Assembly: GCF_002583555.1 (NCBI RefSeq)
Contig: NZ_BEGX01000052.1
Coordinates: 138,644-202,643, forward strand
Reading direction: 5' to 3'
DNA: 64,000 nucleotides
Source of the DNA: Pseudonocardia sp. N23
GTDB taxonomy: Bacteria > Actinomycetota > Actinomycetes > Mycobacteriales > Pseudonocardiaceae
Shown here: piece after piece, positions 36,692 to 45,048 of the stretch
How the letters are laid out: every line of letters begins with the position of its first letter
Numbering within the stretch: position 1 is the first letter of the stretch
Program-made: the position numbers and the translations under genes
The notes under the pieces: generated by a model
Told to the model about the DNA's origin: nothing
What the model saw: only the letters and a program-made list of their open reading frames with translations
The model's database searches: none

Positions 36692-39414
36692 GACGGTCCT
36701 CCGTCGAGGTCGGGCACGATGACGACCTGTGGCCGCGCGTGCTGGGAGCGGTCGAAGAACAGCCCTCGGCCGGGGCGGGGTGCCCAGGTGACGACGCCGG
36801 GTCCGAGCGCGCCGAGCTCGGCGCCCTGGACGTCGAGGGCGACCCAGGCGCCGACGTCGTCGGATGAGGCGCCGAGGGTGAGCAGCGTCTTGAGCCTGCC
36901 GACGCTGCGCCACCAGCCGAGGACGTGCACGCCGGTCTCGGGGCCGAAGTGCAGGATGCGGCGCAGGGCCTCGGTGCCGGGGCGGTCGAGGACGTGGTCG
37001 GCGGCGTCGGCGCCGTAGAGGACGAGGTAGACGGGATGGCGGGGGCCGCCGGAGAGCCGGGCGGTGATCTCGGCGGCGAGCTCCTCGACGCGGGCACGGA
37101 CGTCGCGGATCCCGATCGTCGAGACGGCGCCGGGGGCGTGGGCGGCGAGGGCGGCGGCGGCGTCGACGGCCTCGGCGACGAGCGGGGCGAGCACGACCTG
37201 TACGTCGGAGGAGCGGGCGAGTGCGGCGGTGATCGCGGACGTCGCGGCGGCGCCGAGGACGGAGAGCGCGTCGCCCGCGCCGGCCCCGAGGACGGCGACG
37301 TTGCGGCCGGGGGCGTCGGGGAGCGGGACGGTGGCGGGGCTGCCGGCGACGTCGATGACCTGCCCGAGCACCGCGCGCGGGACGGGCCCGTCGCCGGGGG
37401 TCGCCAGGTCGGCGAAGCGGGGGGCCCGCGAGCCGTCGAACAGGGTGGGTGGGGCGAGACCGGGTGGGCGCGCCTCGAACGCCTGCCGCTGCACGACGTC
37501 GACGGTGCCGGGAGCGGTGGCGTCGGGGATGCGGACGATCTCGTTGCCGTGCCGGATGCCGGACTCGTGGTTGAGCAGGGCGTGCCAGCGCGGGAGGTCG
37601 AGCGCGGCGTCGTTGAGGTCGGCGAGGACGCGGCGGGCGCGGGGCAGGGCGATGCGCAGCACGAACTGTTCGAAGATCGCGGGCCGCCCCCAGAACGCCT
37701 CGATGCCGGAGACGTCCTGGCTGGCGAGGACGAGGTGGATGCCCTGGGAACGGCCGCGGCGGGCGACGTCCTCGAGCAGCGCGGTGGCGGCGCGGGTGAC
37801 GTCGTCGCGTTCGGCGAACAGGTACTGGAACTCGTCGACGACGGCGACGATCCGCGGCCACCGGCCGTCGGGGTCGTGGCGGCGCAGCTCCTCGAGCTTG
37901 GTGACCTCGTGGCGTTTGGCGGCCTCGGCGCGGCGGCGCATCTCGTCGGACAGGAAGCGCAGCAGAGCGAGCCCGAACTCGCGGTCGGTGTTGACGTTGA
38001 CGCCGATGAGCCGGGCGTGCGGCAGCCAGGACGGGTCCCGCCGGCCGGGTGCGAACTGCGCGAAGGAGACGCCCTCCTTGAAGTCGAGGAGGTAGAACTC
38101 CAGCTCGTCGGGGCCGTACTTGGCGGCCATCGAGCCGATCATGGCGAGCAGCAGGTTGGTCTTGCCGGTGCCGCTGGGCCCGCCGACGAGCGCGTGCGGC
38201 GACGCGTCGGCGAGCACGAGGTCCTTGGCGACGCCGTCGGCGAACCCGATGGGGGCGTGGACGCCGGCGTGGGTGGTGGGCGGGCGGCCGGCGTCGGCGT
38301 GGCGGGGCAGCAGGTCGGCGAAGGTGCCGACGCGGCTGCGCCATTCCTCGTGCTCGCGGCTGATCTCGTGGCAGGCGGCGACGACGCGGTCGCGTTCGAG
38401 CGGGTCGTCGAGGGTGACGTCGACGTGCGGTCCGCTCATCGAGGAGCGCACCCGGCCGGGCCGCAGGTCGACGGTCTCGACGGCGGCGCTGAGGGTGACG
38501 GGCACGTCGAGCAGGACGAGGGAGATGCCGCAGGCCAGGCCGCCGCGGGCGACGCGCTGGAGCTGGCGGTGGTCGTCCTCGGACAGCGCGGAGCGGTTGC
38601 CGACGAGGACGGCGACGACCCACGGTTCGGTGCGGGGGTCGCCGGTCTCGCGGGCCAGCGCGCGCAGCGACGGCTGCCCGTCGACGAGGACGCGGGTGTG
38701 GACGCGCCGGATCCGGTCGGAGAGCTCCTCGAGGAGAGCGGGCAGCCGGGTGGGGTCGTGGACGGTGAGCAGGCCGCTGCCGGTGAGCGGGTAGAGCCCG
38801 GGCAGGGAGCCGGTGAACTGGCCGACGTCCCAGACGTGCACGGTGACCAGCCCGGGCCGGAAGTGCGACAGCACCCGGACGAGCAGTCCTTCGAGGAGGG
38901 ACTCGGCGGCGCCGCGGGTGGCGTGGTCGGACGAGACCTGCAGGTGGGAGTCGTCGAGCAGCGGGACGCCGACCGGGAACCCGGGTCCGCCGGCGACCGA
39001 CGCCGCGCCGATGCGCCACAGCCGTGGCACGGCTCCGGCGGCGTCGTCCTTGCCGGGCTCGCCGAGCCAGCGGCGCGGGTCGTCGCCGGCGACGCCGGGT
39101 GCGGCGGCGGCGAACACCGAGCGCAGGGTCGCGGGGCCGTCGGCCTGCCAGCCGTCGAAGGCGGCGGCCCGGTCGGCCTCGACCCGTTCGACGACGGACG
39201 CGAACGCGGGCGAGGCCAGCGCGGCGGCGAGGGCGGGGTCGGCGCGGGCGGCGTCGAGACCCTCGTCGCGCAGCCAGAGCTCGAACATCGCGCGGGCGTG
39301 GGCGTGCACGGCCTCGTCGCGGGCGCCACCGGCGGCGCGCAGCGTGGACTCGACGGCGTCGACGAACGCGTCGAAGGCCTCGTGGATGCGGTCGCGGCGG
39401 CCGCGGCGGGCCAT
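36688..39414 (-). CDS. Soluble FtsK/SpoIIIE (EccC-like) ATPase with three nucleotide-fold domains
   Basis: A 908-residue cytosolic protein with no membrane helix. Domain one (about 130-350) has the fold pattern but no P-loop. Domain two (about 385-640) is active: Walker A GGPSGTGKTN at 411-420, Walker B IVAVVDEF at 522-529 and the LVLASQDVSG sensor strand at 561-570. Domain three (about 660-900) has a ruined P-loop, GAGAGDALS at 710-718. A helical N-terminal region (1-120) precedes them. The tandem layout recalls EccC of type VII secretion, but EccC has two membrane helices. The ATG at 39414 has a GGGGG site 8 nt upstream. Third gene of a four-gene operon. Confidence 0.85.
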   Translation of the reverse strand: MARRGRRDRIHEAFDAFVDAVESTLRAAGGARDEAVHAHARAMFELWLRDEGLDAARADPALAAALASPAFASVVERVEADRAAAFDGWQADGPATLRSVFAAAAPGVAGDDPRRWLGEPGKDDAAGAVPRLWRIGAASVAGGPGFPVGVPLLDDSHLQVSSDHATRGAAESLLEGLLVRVLSHFRPGLVTVHVWDVGQFTGSLPGLYPLTGSGLLTVHDPTRLPALLEELSDRIRRVHTRVLVDGQPSLRALARETGDPRTEPWVVAVLVGNRSALSEDDHRQLQRVARGGLACGISLVLLDVPVTLSAAVETVDLRPGRVRSSMSGPHVDVTLDDPLERDRVVAACHEISREHEEWRSRVGTFADLLPRHADAGRPPTTHAGVHAPIGFADGVAKDLVLADASPHALVGGPSGTGKTNLLLAMIGSMAAKYGPDELEFYLLDFKEGVSFAQFAPGRRDPSWLPHARLIGVNVNTDREFGLALLRFLSDEMRRRAEAAKRHEVTKLEELRRHDPDGRWPRIVAVVDEFQYLFAERDDVTRAATALLEDVARRGRSQGIHLVLASQDVSGIEAFWGRPAIFEQFVLRIALPRARRVLADLNDAALDLPRWHALLNHESGIRHGNEIVRIPDATAPGTVDVVQRQAFEARPPGLAPPTLFDGSRAPRFADLATPGDGPVPRAVLGQVIDVAGSPATVPLPDAPGRNVAVLGAGAGDALSVLGAAATSAITAALARSSDVQVVLAPLVAEAVDAAAALAAHAPGAVSTIGIRDVRARVEELAAEITARLSGGPRHPVYLVLYGADAADHVLDRPGTEALRRILHFGPETGVHVLGWWRSVGRLKTLLTLGASSDDVGAWVALDVQGAELGALGPGVVTWAPRPGRGLFFDRSQHARPQVVIVPDLDGGPS

Positions 39415-39455
39415 CACCGTCGCCCCCACGGGGATCCGTCGCCTGCCGCCATCGG

Positions 39456-39704
39456 CTACAGCCGCGCGTCGAGGTCGTCGACGGCCAGCAACGCGGCGGC
39501 GACGTGGCCGTGGCAGCGGTCGAGCTCGTCGGCGGCGCGGCTGAGGGCGTCGGGCACCAGCGACTCCGGGTGCTGACGGCTGAGCTCGACGAGGACGCGC
39601 ACGGCCTCGGCGACGTCGTCACCGGCCCGGCGGACCAGCTCGGCGGCCGTGCGCGTCACGTCGGCGACGTCGGCGACGACGGCCTTCACCTCGGCGAGGG
39701 ACAT
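39456..39704 (-). CDS. Small helical-hairpin protein B of the FtsK-like cassette
   Basis: An 82-residue protein predicted to be two amphipathic helices, roughly 3-42 (VKAVVADVADVTRTAAEL onward) and 52-78 (DALSRAADELDRCHGHVA), joined by a polar turn RQHPESLVPD. The size and shape resemble WXG100 proteins, but there is no Trp-x-Gly at the turn. The ATG has a GGGGAGCGGG site close upstream. It lies 31 nt after protein A and 41 nt before the ATPase gene. Confidence 0.75.
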   Translation of the reverse strand: MSLAEVKAVVADVADVTRTAAELVRRAGDDVAEAVRVLVELSRQHPESLVPDALSRAADELDRCHGHVAAALLAVDDLDARL

Positions 39705-39735
39705 GTCCCGCTCCCCTGCTCCCAGGTCCCGGCCG

Positions 39736-39996
39736 TCACAGGCGCGCCGCGACGCCCTCGGACTCCTGGATGGCCGAGGCCACGGCCTGCTGCACCTCGG
39801 AGATGCTGCGGGCAGCCTCGGCGTAGGCGGCGTTGGCGGAGTCGACGTCGGACTGGCTGCTGCCTGCGGTGACCTGCTGCAACGCCGACTGTGCCTGCTC
39901 GATGCACGACTGCGCCTGCTGCAGCGCCCCGAGGCTCTCGGAGGCCTTGTCGTTGGCCAGCGCGATCCCGGCCCGGACCTCTTCGATGCTCGCCAT
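39736..39996 (-). CDS. Small helical-hairpin protein A of the FtsK-like cassette
   Basis: An 86-residue protein, first gene of the cassette. Two long Ala/Gln-rich helices, about 3-42 (VRAGIALANDKASESLGAL, QQAQSCIEQAQSALQQV) and 50-84 (VDSANAAYAEAARSISEVQQ), flank a TAGSSQSD turn. The helices have coiled-coil periodicity and one Cys. There is no signal peptide, no WxG motif and no C-terminal YxxxD/E signal. It may be a substrate or an oligomeric partner of the ATPase. Confidence 0.75.
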   Translation of the reverse strand: MASIEEVRAGIALANDKASESLGALQQAQSCIEQAQSALQQVTAGSSQSDVDSANAAYAEAARSISEVQQAVASAIQESEGVAARL

Positions 39997-40059
39997 GGCG
40001 GGTGTGCCTCGCTTCCGCTCGTTCCACCGCGCGGTCGGGGCCCGCCGGTGCAGGCGTGA

Positions 40060-40065
40060 AATCTA
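40060..40065 (-). promoter_or_regulatory. Candidate -10 element for the FtsK-like cassette
   Basis: TAGATT on the minus strand at 40065-40060 is the only good -10 hexamer in the 153 bp upstream of protein A. It would give a start near 40052 and a leader of about 55 nt. No clear -35 is seen, as is common in actinobacteria. Confidence 0.45.
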
Positions 40066-40149
40066 GCGGTCGGCCGCGGCCGGATCCGTCCGGGTCGTCA
40101 GGTCCCGATCCCGTTGCGATGCTACGTCCCCGGGCGTGTCGGGGCAGGT

Positions 40150-40824
40150 TCAGAGCATCCCCAGACACATGACGGTCATGGCTCCGGCCATCGCGATGTG
40201 GGCACCGGTCGCGGTGCGCGCGGAGCGCAGCCGGGCCATCCCCCCGGAGACGGGGGCACCGGCGACGACGGGGTCGAGCGCGCGGGTCGCTGCGGGCGGT
40301 CCGGCAGTGCCCCGGAGGAGGGCACCGGTGCGGGCGGCGAGCCCACGATCGGCGTCGGGTGCGGGTTCGCACGCGCAGTCCGCGTCGCCGCGGGCGGCGG
40401 CGAGGAGCCGGTCGCCGCAGCGCAGCGCGTGCCACGCGAAGAACCCGGCGAGCGCGAGGGCCGCCACCGGGAGCAGCCCTATGCCGCCGTGCCCGCCGTG
40501 CCCGCCCACCGCGTCGTGTCCGCCCATGGTGAGCATGAACAGCATCGCGGCGGCGCAGACGACGTGGTAGCCCGCGTCGCGGGTGCCGATGCCGGCGCGG
40601 ACGGCGAGCGCGGCGAACCACAGCCCCGTCGCGGCGAACACGACGAGCCAGACGGCGTCGGGCACCGGGTCGCCCAGCGGCGAGTACATGGCGGCCATGC
40701 CGAAGCCCATCGCGGCGTGCGACGCCTCGCCGACCCGGTCGCCGCGCATGAGCCACAGCCGCGCCAGGTGCAGGACGCCCAGCCCGAGGCAGCCCACGGC
40801 GAGGAGTACATGCACCCACTCCAT
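40150..40824 (-). CDS. DUF5134 membrane protein
   Basis: A 224-residue integral membrane protein of the DUF5134 type. It begins MEWVHVLLAVGCLGLGVLHLA and has about six to seven hydrophobic segments, with MGFGMAAMYSP and a His/Gly-rich loop GHDAVGGHGGHGG in the middle; a Cys pair (DCACEP) lies in a hydrophilic stretch. The histidines and cysteines could bind metal, but no function is known. The ATG at 40824 is chosen because a GAGGGGG site precedes it by about 9 nt; a GTG at 40842 is the alternative. The next 220 bp upstream hold no supported gene. Confidence 0.8.
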   Translation of the reverse strand: MEWVHVLLAVGCLGLGVLHLARLWLMRGDRVGEASHAAMGFGMAAMYSPLGDPVPDAVWLVVFAATGLWFAALAVRAGIGTRDAGYHVVCAAAMLFMLTMGGHDAVGGHGGHGGIGLLPVAALALAGFFAWHALRCGDRLLAAARGDADCACEPAPDADRGLAARTGALLRGTAGPPAATRALDPVVAGAPVSGGMARLRSARTATGAHIAMAGAMTVMCLGML

Positions 40825-41047
40825 CAGCGGGAACCCCCTCACCCGTCCAGGCTCATGTCGCAGGAAGACGGTAAGCGACGATCACGCTCCGAAGCCATAC
40901 GGTCCGGGGGTAGTGACTTCCGCGCTCGGACGTGCTGGGCACGGCCGGGCGCGGCCTCAGACCGTTCGGATCGTCGCCATCATCGCCATGTCCTCGCGCG
41001 GGTCCTGCTGCTCGACCGGCCCGTGGTGACCGCCGCAGCCTGAGGGG

Positions 41048-42241
41048 TCACGCCTGGCCCGCGGCCTCCTTCTCCGCCGCGTACTTCTCCGACCAGGCCG
41101 CGATCGCCGCACCGTTCTTCTCGTCGAGCTCGCCGTGGCGGCTGCGCGCCCACTCCTGCGCGGCCAGCAGGCGGCGCTGCGACGGCTGGAACGCGGGGAT
41201 GACGTGGCGGGCGAACAGCTCGTAGTGCCGCTGCGTCGCCTCCCAGTTGGCCCAGTCGTGCTGCATCATCATGTAGCAGCCGAACCCGCCGTCCGACTGG
41301 TCCATCAGCCGCTGGATCTGGGTGATCGCCTCGTCCGGCGTGCCGATGACGCCCAGGCCCGTCTCGTTGATCCAGGCGACCCGCTCCTCGAACGTCTCCC
41401 CCACCGCGCGGAACGTCGGCAGCGCGAGCGTCTTCTGGGTGTACTCGCAGAACAGGTCGAAGCCGTAGCGGACGTCCTCGATCGCCTGCTCCTTCGTCTC
41501 CGCGATGTGCATCGGACCGACGAGGCGCCACTTCGACCGGTCGGTCGGCTGCCCGGCCTTCGCGGCCTCCGCCTCGAGGACGTCCCAGTGGTGGGCGAGC
41601 ACGTCGAAACCCTCCCGGGTCGTGGCGCCCAGCGACAGCAGGCCCAACCCGTGCTTGCCCGCCAGGATCGGACCGGCCGGGGAGACCGTCGCGGCCACGG
41701 CGATCTCGAAGCACGGGTCGGAGTACGGCGCGAGCTGGGTGCGGGCCTCGACGACGGAGTACCGGTCGGTCCGGTGCGTGACCCGCTCCTCGGTCAGCAG
41801 CAGCCGCAGCAGGACGTCGAGGTCCTCGCCCAGCGCGGGGCGCAGCTGGGAGGGCTCCAGCCCGATCATCTCGGAGTCCGTCGGCAGCGAGCCCGGCCCC
41901 ACGCCGAGCATCAGCCGCCCGCGCAGCAGGTGGTCGACGAGGATCGCGCGGTCGGCGATCCACAGCGGATGGTGGTAGGGCAGCGACACGACGCCGGTAC
42001 CCAGCTTGATGTTGCGGGTCACGGCACCGACGTGGGAGATGAACGTCAACGGGTCGGCGATGATCTCCGTCCCGGCGCTGTGGTGCTCCCCGATCCACGC
42101 CTCGTCGTAGCCGAGGCGGTCCAGGAGCTGGATCGTCTCGATGTTGCGCTGCAGCGACGTCGTCGGGTTCTGGGTGGACGGGCTGTTGAACGGGGGCATG
42201 AAGATCCCGAACCGCAGCTTGTTGACGGGGTTCGCGGGCAT
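41048..42241 (-). CDS. LLM class flavin-dependent oxidoreductase (limonene monooxygenase-like)
   Basis: A 397-residue luciferase-like enzyme. RFGIFMPPFNSPSTQNPT, EAWIGEHHSAGTEIIADPL, LGTGVVSLPYHHPLWIADR and LMLGVGPGSLPTDS are typical of the alkanal/limonene monooxygenase subgroup, and a long C-terminal helical extension follows (EWARSRHGELDEKNG onward). The ATG at 42241 has a CTGAGGAGAG site immediately upstream and begins where homologues begin. It lies 37 nt after the GAF/Fis regulator gene on the same strand, so the regulator and the enzyme are probably co-transcribed. Confidence 0.9.
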   Translation of the reverse strand: MPANPVNKLRFGIFMPPFNSPSTQNPTTSLQRNIETIQLLDRLGYDEAWIGEHHSAGTEIIADPLTFISHVGAVTRNIKLGTGVVSLPYHHPLWIADRAILVDHLLRGRLMLGVGPGSLPTDSEMIGLEPSQLRPALGEDLDVLLRLLLTEERVTHRTDRYSVVEARTQLAPYSDPCFEIAVAATVSPAGPILAGKHGLGLLSLGATTREGFDVLAHHWDVLEAEAAKAGQPTDRSKWRLVGPMHIAETKEQAIEDVRYGFDLFCEYTQKTLALPTFRAVGETFEERVAWINETGLGVIGTPDEAITQIQRLMDQSDGGFGCYMMMQHDWANWEATQRHYELFARHVIPAFQPSQRRLLAAQEWARSRHGELDEKNGAAIAAWSEKYAAEKEAAGQA

Positions 42242-42278
42242 GGCTCTCCTCAGGGACGGACGTACGGGCGATCGGGGG

Positions 42279-43349
42279 TCAGACGGGACGGTGCGCGCCA
42301 CGGGTGGGCGCGGCGGTCAGGCGGTAGCGGCGGAGCTTGGCGTAGAGGGTTCCGCGGGAGATGCCGAGCCGGGCCGCGGCGGCGGCCTTGTTGCCCCCGC
42401 ACTCGGCGAGCACCCCGGCGACGACCTCGGCCTCGGCGTGCTCCAGCAGGCCGAGACCCGCGCGCGGGTCGCGAGCACCGACGGGCGCGACCGCGGCGGG
42501 GTCGGGGCGCAGCGTGAGCACGACGCCGTCGGCGGTGGTCCCCGGCGTCACGGGCCAGACGTGCGCGCCCAGCCCGTCGGCGACGTCGATCTCCTCGTCG
42601 GGACCGGCCTCGGTGACCAGGGCCCACAGCTCGGCGTGGTCGAGTCCCACCCCGCCGGTGCTGTCGGCGGCCAGCAGGATCATGGCGTCGAGCGCGACGA
42701 CGGGAGCGGTCGTGCGGGCGCGGGCGGTGAGGAACGCGTCGAGCAGCCGACGTTCCGACGTCGCCGCGCCGGCCCGCAACGCCTCCGACACGCCCTGCAC
42801 CATCGCCGACGCGGCGAGGCCGAGCAGCCGGCCGGCGTCGCCCGCGCGGCAGGTGATGTTGACGGCGCCGCAGACCTTGCGGGTCACCGGGTGCACGACG
42901 GGCGCCGCGACGCACGCCCAGCGGTGGAACGCCTCGACCCAGTGGTCGGCGCCGCGCACGAAGGCGGGACCGCCGCTCTCCAGGGCGGTGCCGATGCCGT
43001 TGGTGCCGATGGCCTCCTCTGCGAACCGGCCGCCACGCACGACGCCGACGTCGTCGAGGTCCCCGGCGATCCCGGGGTCGGACACCCACCGCCACACGAC
43101 GGTGCCGCGCGGGTCGGCGAGCGCGAGGCAGCTCGACGTGCCCGCCAGCTGGTCGGCCAGACCGAGCATCACCGGCGCCGCGACCCGCACGAACGGGGTG
43201 TCGGCGTCGACGGTGACCTGCGGGATGTCGGTGTCGGAGGGGTCGACGCCGCTCCATCGGGAGCGCCGCCACGAGTCGAGCAGGCCGGGGCCGACGTCGC
43301 CGGGGTCGCCGCCCGACTGGAACGCCTCCCACGCACAGCGCCGGTCCAT
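42279..43349 (-). CDS. GAF-domain Fis-type regulator without AAA+ domain
   Basis: A 356-residue regulator resembling the two ends of AcoR. The N-terminal half contains LLDSWRRS and a GAF-like sensor domain (ADPRGTVVWRW, EEAIGTNGIGTALESG, HWVEAFHRWACVAAPV). The C-terminus is a Fis-type helix-turn-helix, ECGGNKAAAAARLGISRGTLY. The sigma-54-activating AAA+ domain found in AcoR is absent, with no GAFTGA or Walker motifs in about 130 intervening residues. The start is ATG 43349 or GTG 43352. It is divergent from the SDR gene and probably binds the palindrome at 43484-43510. Confidence 0.85.
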   Translation of the reverse strand: MDRRCAWEAFQSGGDPGDVGPGLLDSWRRSRWSGVDPSDTDIPQVTVDADTPFVRVAAPVMLGLADQLAGTSSCLALADPRGTVVWRWVSDPGIAGDLDDVGVVRGGRFAEEAIGTNGIGTALESGGPAFVRGADHWVEAFHRWACVAAPVVHPVTRKVCGAVNITCRAGDAGRLLGLAASAMVQGVSEALRAGAATSERRLLDAFLTARARTTAPVVALDAMILLAADSTGGVGLDHAELWALVTEAGPDEEIDVADGLGAHVWPVTPGTTADGVVLTLRPDPAAVAPVGARDPRAGLGLLEHAEAEVVAGVLAECGGNKAAAAARLGISRGTLYAKLRRYRLTAAPTRGAHRPV

Positions 43350-43483
43350 CACACCCCCACCCGGCGGCGCGGGCCCGGTCGTCGGTGACCGGTGGCTCGC
43401 GTGCCGCCCTCTCCCCCAGTATGCGAAGTCACACCACGGTCGGAACTGTTCAATTCCTGGACGCCCGATCAGGGACGAACCGG

Positions 43484-43510
43484 CTCGACTGACAGAAGGT
43501 GTCAGTCGAG
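43484..43510. promoter_or_regulatory. 27-bp perfect palindrome in the regulator/SDR intergenic region
   Basis: CTCGACTGACA-GAAGG-TGTCAGTCGAG has 11-bp perfect arms and a 5-nt centre. It lies 17 bp before the SDR start and 134 bp before the divergent GAF/Fis regulator. The ACA/TGT inner ends resemble Fis-type regulator sites. As RNA it would also form a hairpin close to the SDR start codon. Confidence 0.65.
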
Positions 43511-43527
43511 GGGTGGATGCTGGGCCG

Positions 43528-44451
43528 ATGACGTCAGCAGAACGACCCCTTGCCGGCCGTGTCGCCCTCGTCGCCGGGGCCACCCGCGGTGCCGGCCGTG
43601 GCATCGCCGTCGAGCTCGGCGCCGCCGGCGCCACCGTCTACGCGACCGGCCGCAGCCGCCGGGGCGCGCCGTCGGAGTACGGCCGCGCCGAGACCATCGA
43701 GGACACCGCCGACCTCGTCACCGCCGCGGGCGGCACCGGCATCGCCGTCCCCACCGACCATCTCGTCCCGGAGCAGGTGAAGGCGCTCGTCGACCGCATC
43801 GACGCCGAGCAGGGCCGCCTCGACATCCTGGTCAACGACGTCTTCGGCGGTGACCCGCTCACCGAGTGGGACACCCCGGTGTGGAAGCACTCCCTCGACG
43901 ACGGCCTGCACCTGCTGCACCTGGCCGTCGACACCCACATCGTCACCGCGCACTTCGCGCTCGCACTCATGGTCCGCACCCCGGGCGGGCTCGTCGTCGA
44001 GGTCACCGACGGCACCGCCGCGTACAACGCCGACAACTACCGGATCACCGTCTACTACGACCTCGCGAAGGTCGCCCCGATCCGGCTCGCGCGCAGCTGG
44101 GCCCACGAGCTGCGCGACCACGGTGCCACGTCCGTCGCGATCACCCCGGGCTGGCTGCGGTCGGAGAACATGCTCGACCAGTTCGGCGTCACCGAGGAGA
44201 ACTGGCGCGACGCGTGCGAGAAGGTGCCACACTTCGCGATCTCGGAGACCCCGCGGTTCGTGGGCCGGGCCGTCGCCGCGCTCGCCACCGACCCCGACCG
44301 GCACCGCTGGAACGGGCAGTCGCTGTCGTCGGGCGGGCTCGCCGCGGAGTACGGCTTCACCGATCTCGACGGCTCGTCCCCGGACGCGTGGCGCTACCTC
44401 GTCGAGGTGCAGGACCCGGGCAAGCCGGCCGACGTGACCGGCTACCGCTGA
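43528..44451 (+). CDS. SDR family oxidoreductase
   Basis: A 307-residue short-chain dehydrogenase. VAGATRGAGRGIA is the cofactor loop with a following TGRSRR basic patch suited to NADP; ILVNDVFGGD stands in for NNAG; the catalytic region has VEVTDGTAAYNADNYRITVYYDLAK, so the usual Ser appears replaced by Asp/Gly-Thr while Tyr-x-x-x-Lys (YYDLAK) is kept. ITPGWLRSEN follows. The protein is longer than typical SDRs (about 250) because of a C-terminal extension. It is divergent from the GAF/Fis regulator and starts 17 nt after the palindrome. Confidence 0.9.
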   Translation: MTSAERPLAGRVALVAGATRGAGRGIAVELGAAGATVYATGRSRRGAPSEYGRAETIEDTADLVTAAGGTGIAVPTDHLVPEQVKALVDRIDAEQGRLDILVNDVFGGDPLTEWDTPVWKHSLDDGLHLLHLAVDTHIVTAHFALALMVRTPGGLVVEVTDGTAAYNADNYRITVYYDLAKVAPIRLARSWAHELRDHGATSVAITPGWLRSENMLDQFGVTEENWRDACEKVPHFAISETPRFVGRAVAALATDPDRHRWNGQSLSSGGLAAEYGFTDLDGSSPDAWRYLVEVQDPGKPADVTGYR

Positions 44452-44471
44452 CCCACCAGGACCCGGACGAC

Positions 44472-44891
44472 TCAGCGTTGCCCCGGCCGACCGTTGGCTG
44501 TGACGGCGTGCTGCCCGCCGAGCATCGGCACCGCCTCGGCCGGGGACGGCAGCCCCGCGGTCCCGGTGACCTTCGCGTAGCGCTCGAGGAAGACGTGCAG
44601 CGCCTCGTCGACGTGCAGCAGGCCGCGCGCCTGGGCGTCGAGACAGGCCAGCCCCTCCGACGTGATGTGGTAGATCCGCCGTGCCGGGCCGACCTCCGAG
44701 GACTCCCACTCCGACCGGACCAGCCCGCGTTTCTCCAGGCCGCGCAGCGCCCGGTAGACCCCTCCCGCGTCGCCGTCGCCGTCGTGCATCGGACGGAGCC
44801 GTGCCGCCAGCTCGTACCCGTGGTCCGGCTGCTCGCGCAGGAGGAGCAGCAGGCACGGCTGCAGGAAGTTCCTCGGTTCGAGCTCGGCCAA
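44472..44891 (-). CDS. PadR family transcriptional regulator
   Basis: A 139-residue PadR-type repressor. The winged helix has NFLQPCLLLLLREQPDHGYELAA, GGVYRALRGLEKRGLV and the wing with PARRIYHITSEG; a C-terminal dimerisation helix follows. The start is TTG at 44891 with a GGGGG site about 7 nt upstream. It is convergent with the SDR gene (20 bp). Targets unknown. The 110 bp upstream contain no gene and end at the terminator of the osmoprotectant operon. Confidence 0.88.
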   Translation of the reverse strand: MAELEPRNFLQPCLLLLLREQPDHGYELAARLRPMHDGDGDAGGVYRALRGLEKRGLVRSEWESSEVGPARRIYHITSEGLACLDAQARGLLHVDEALHVFLERYAKVTGTAGLPSPAEAVPMLGGQHAVTANGRPGQR

Positions 44892-45001
44892 TGCTGGCCC
44901 CCAACGTCGGAGTGGTGGACTCCTGGCGCCGCGATGCTCCCATCAGGTGACTGGAATCACAACTCAGGGCGAACCTGCGGTACCGACACCCCTCCGGCGT
45001 G

Positions 45002-45040
45002 CGCCGGGGCCCGCCCGCGGATCGCGGACGGGCCCCGGCG
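45002..45040 (-). terminator. Terminator of the osmoprotectant ABC operon
   Basis: CGCCGGGGCCCG (45002-45013) pairs perfectly with CGGGCCCCGGCG (45029-45040), and an inner CCGCG/CGCGG stem closes a 3-nt loop with one C/A mismatch between. It starts 8 nt after the stop of the binding-protein gene. No T-tract follows, as usual in GC-rich actinobacteria. Confidence 0.8.
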
Positions 45041-45048
45041 GGTGAGGG

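Noticed and set aside
36925-39576. Open plus-strand frame of about 880 codons opposite the FtsK-like gene
   Set aside because: Same reason: antisense composition, no motifs, and the minus strand has intact Walker motifs and coupled neighbours.
39456-39996. Calling proteins A and B WXG100/ESAT-6 proteins
   Set aside because: Size and helical-hairpin shape fit, but neither has a Trp-x-Gly turn nor a secretion signal, so I only note the likeness.
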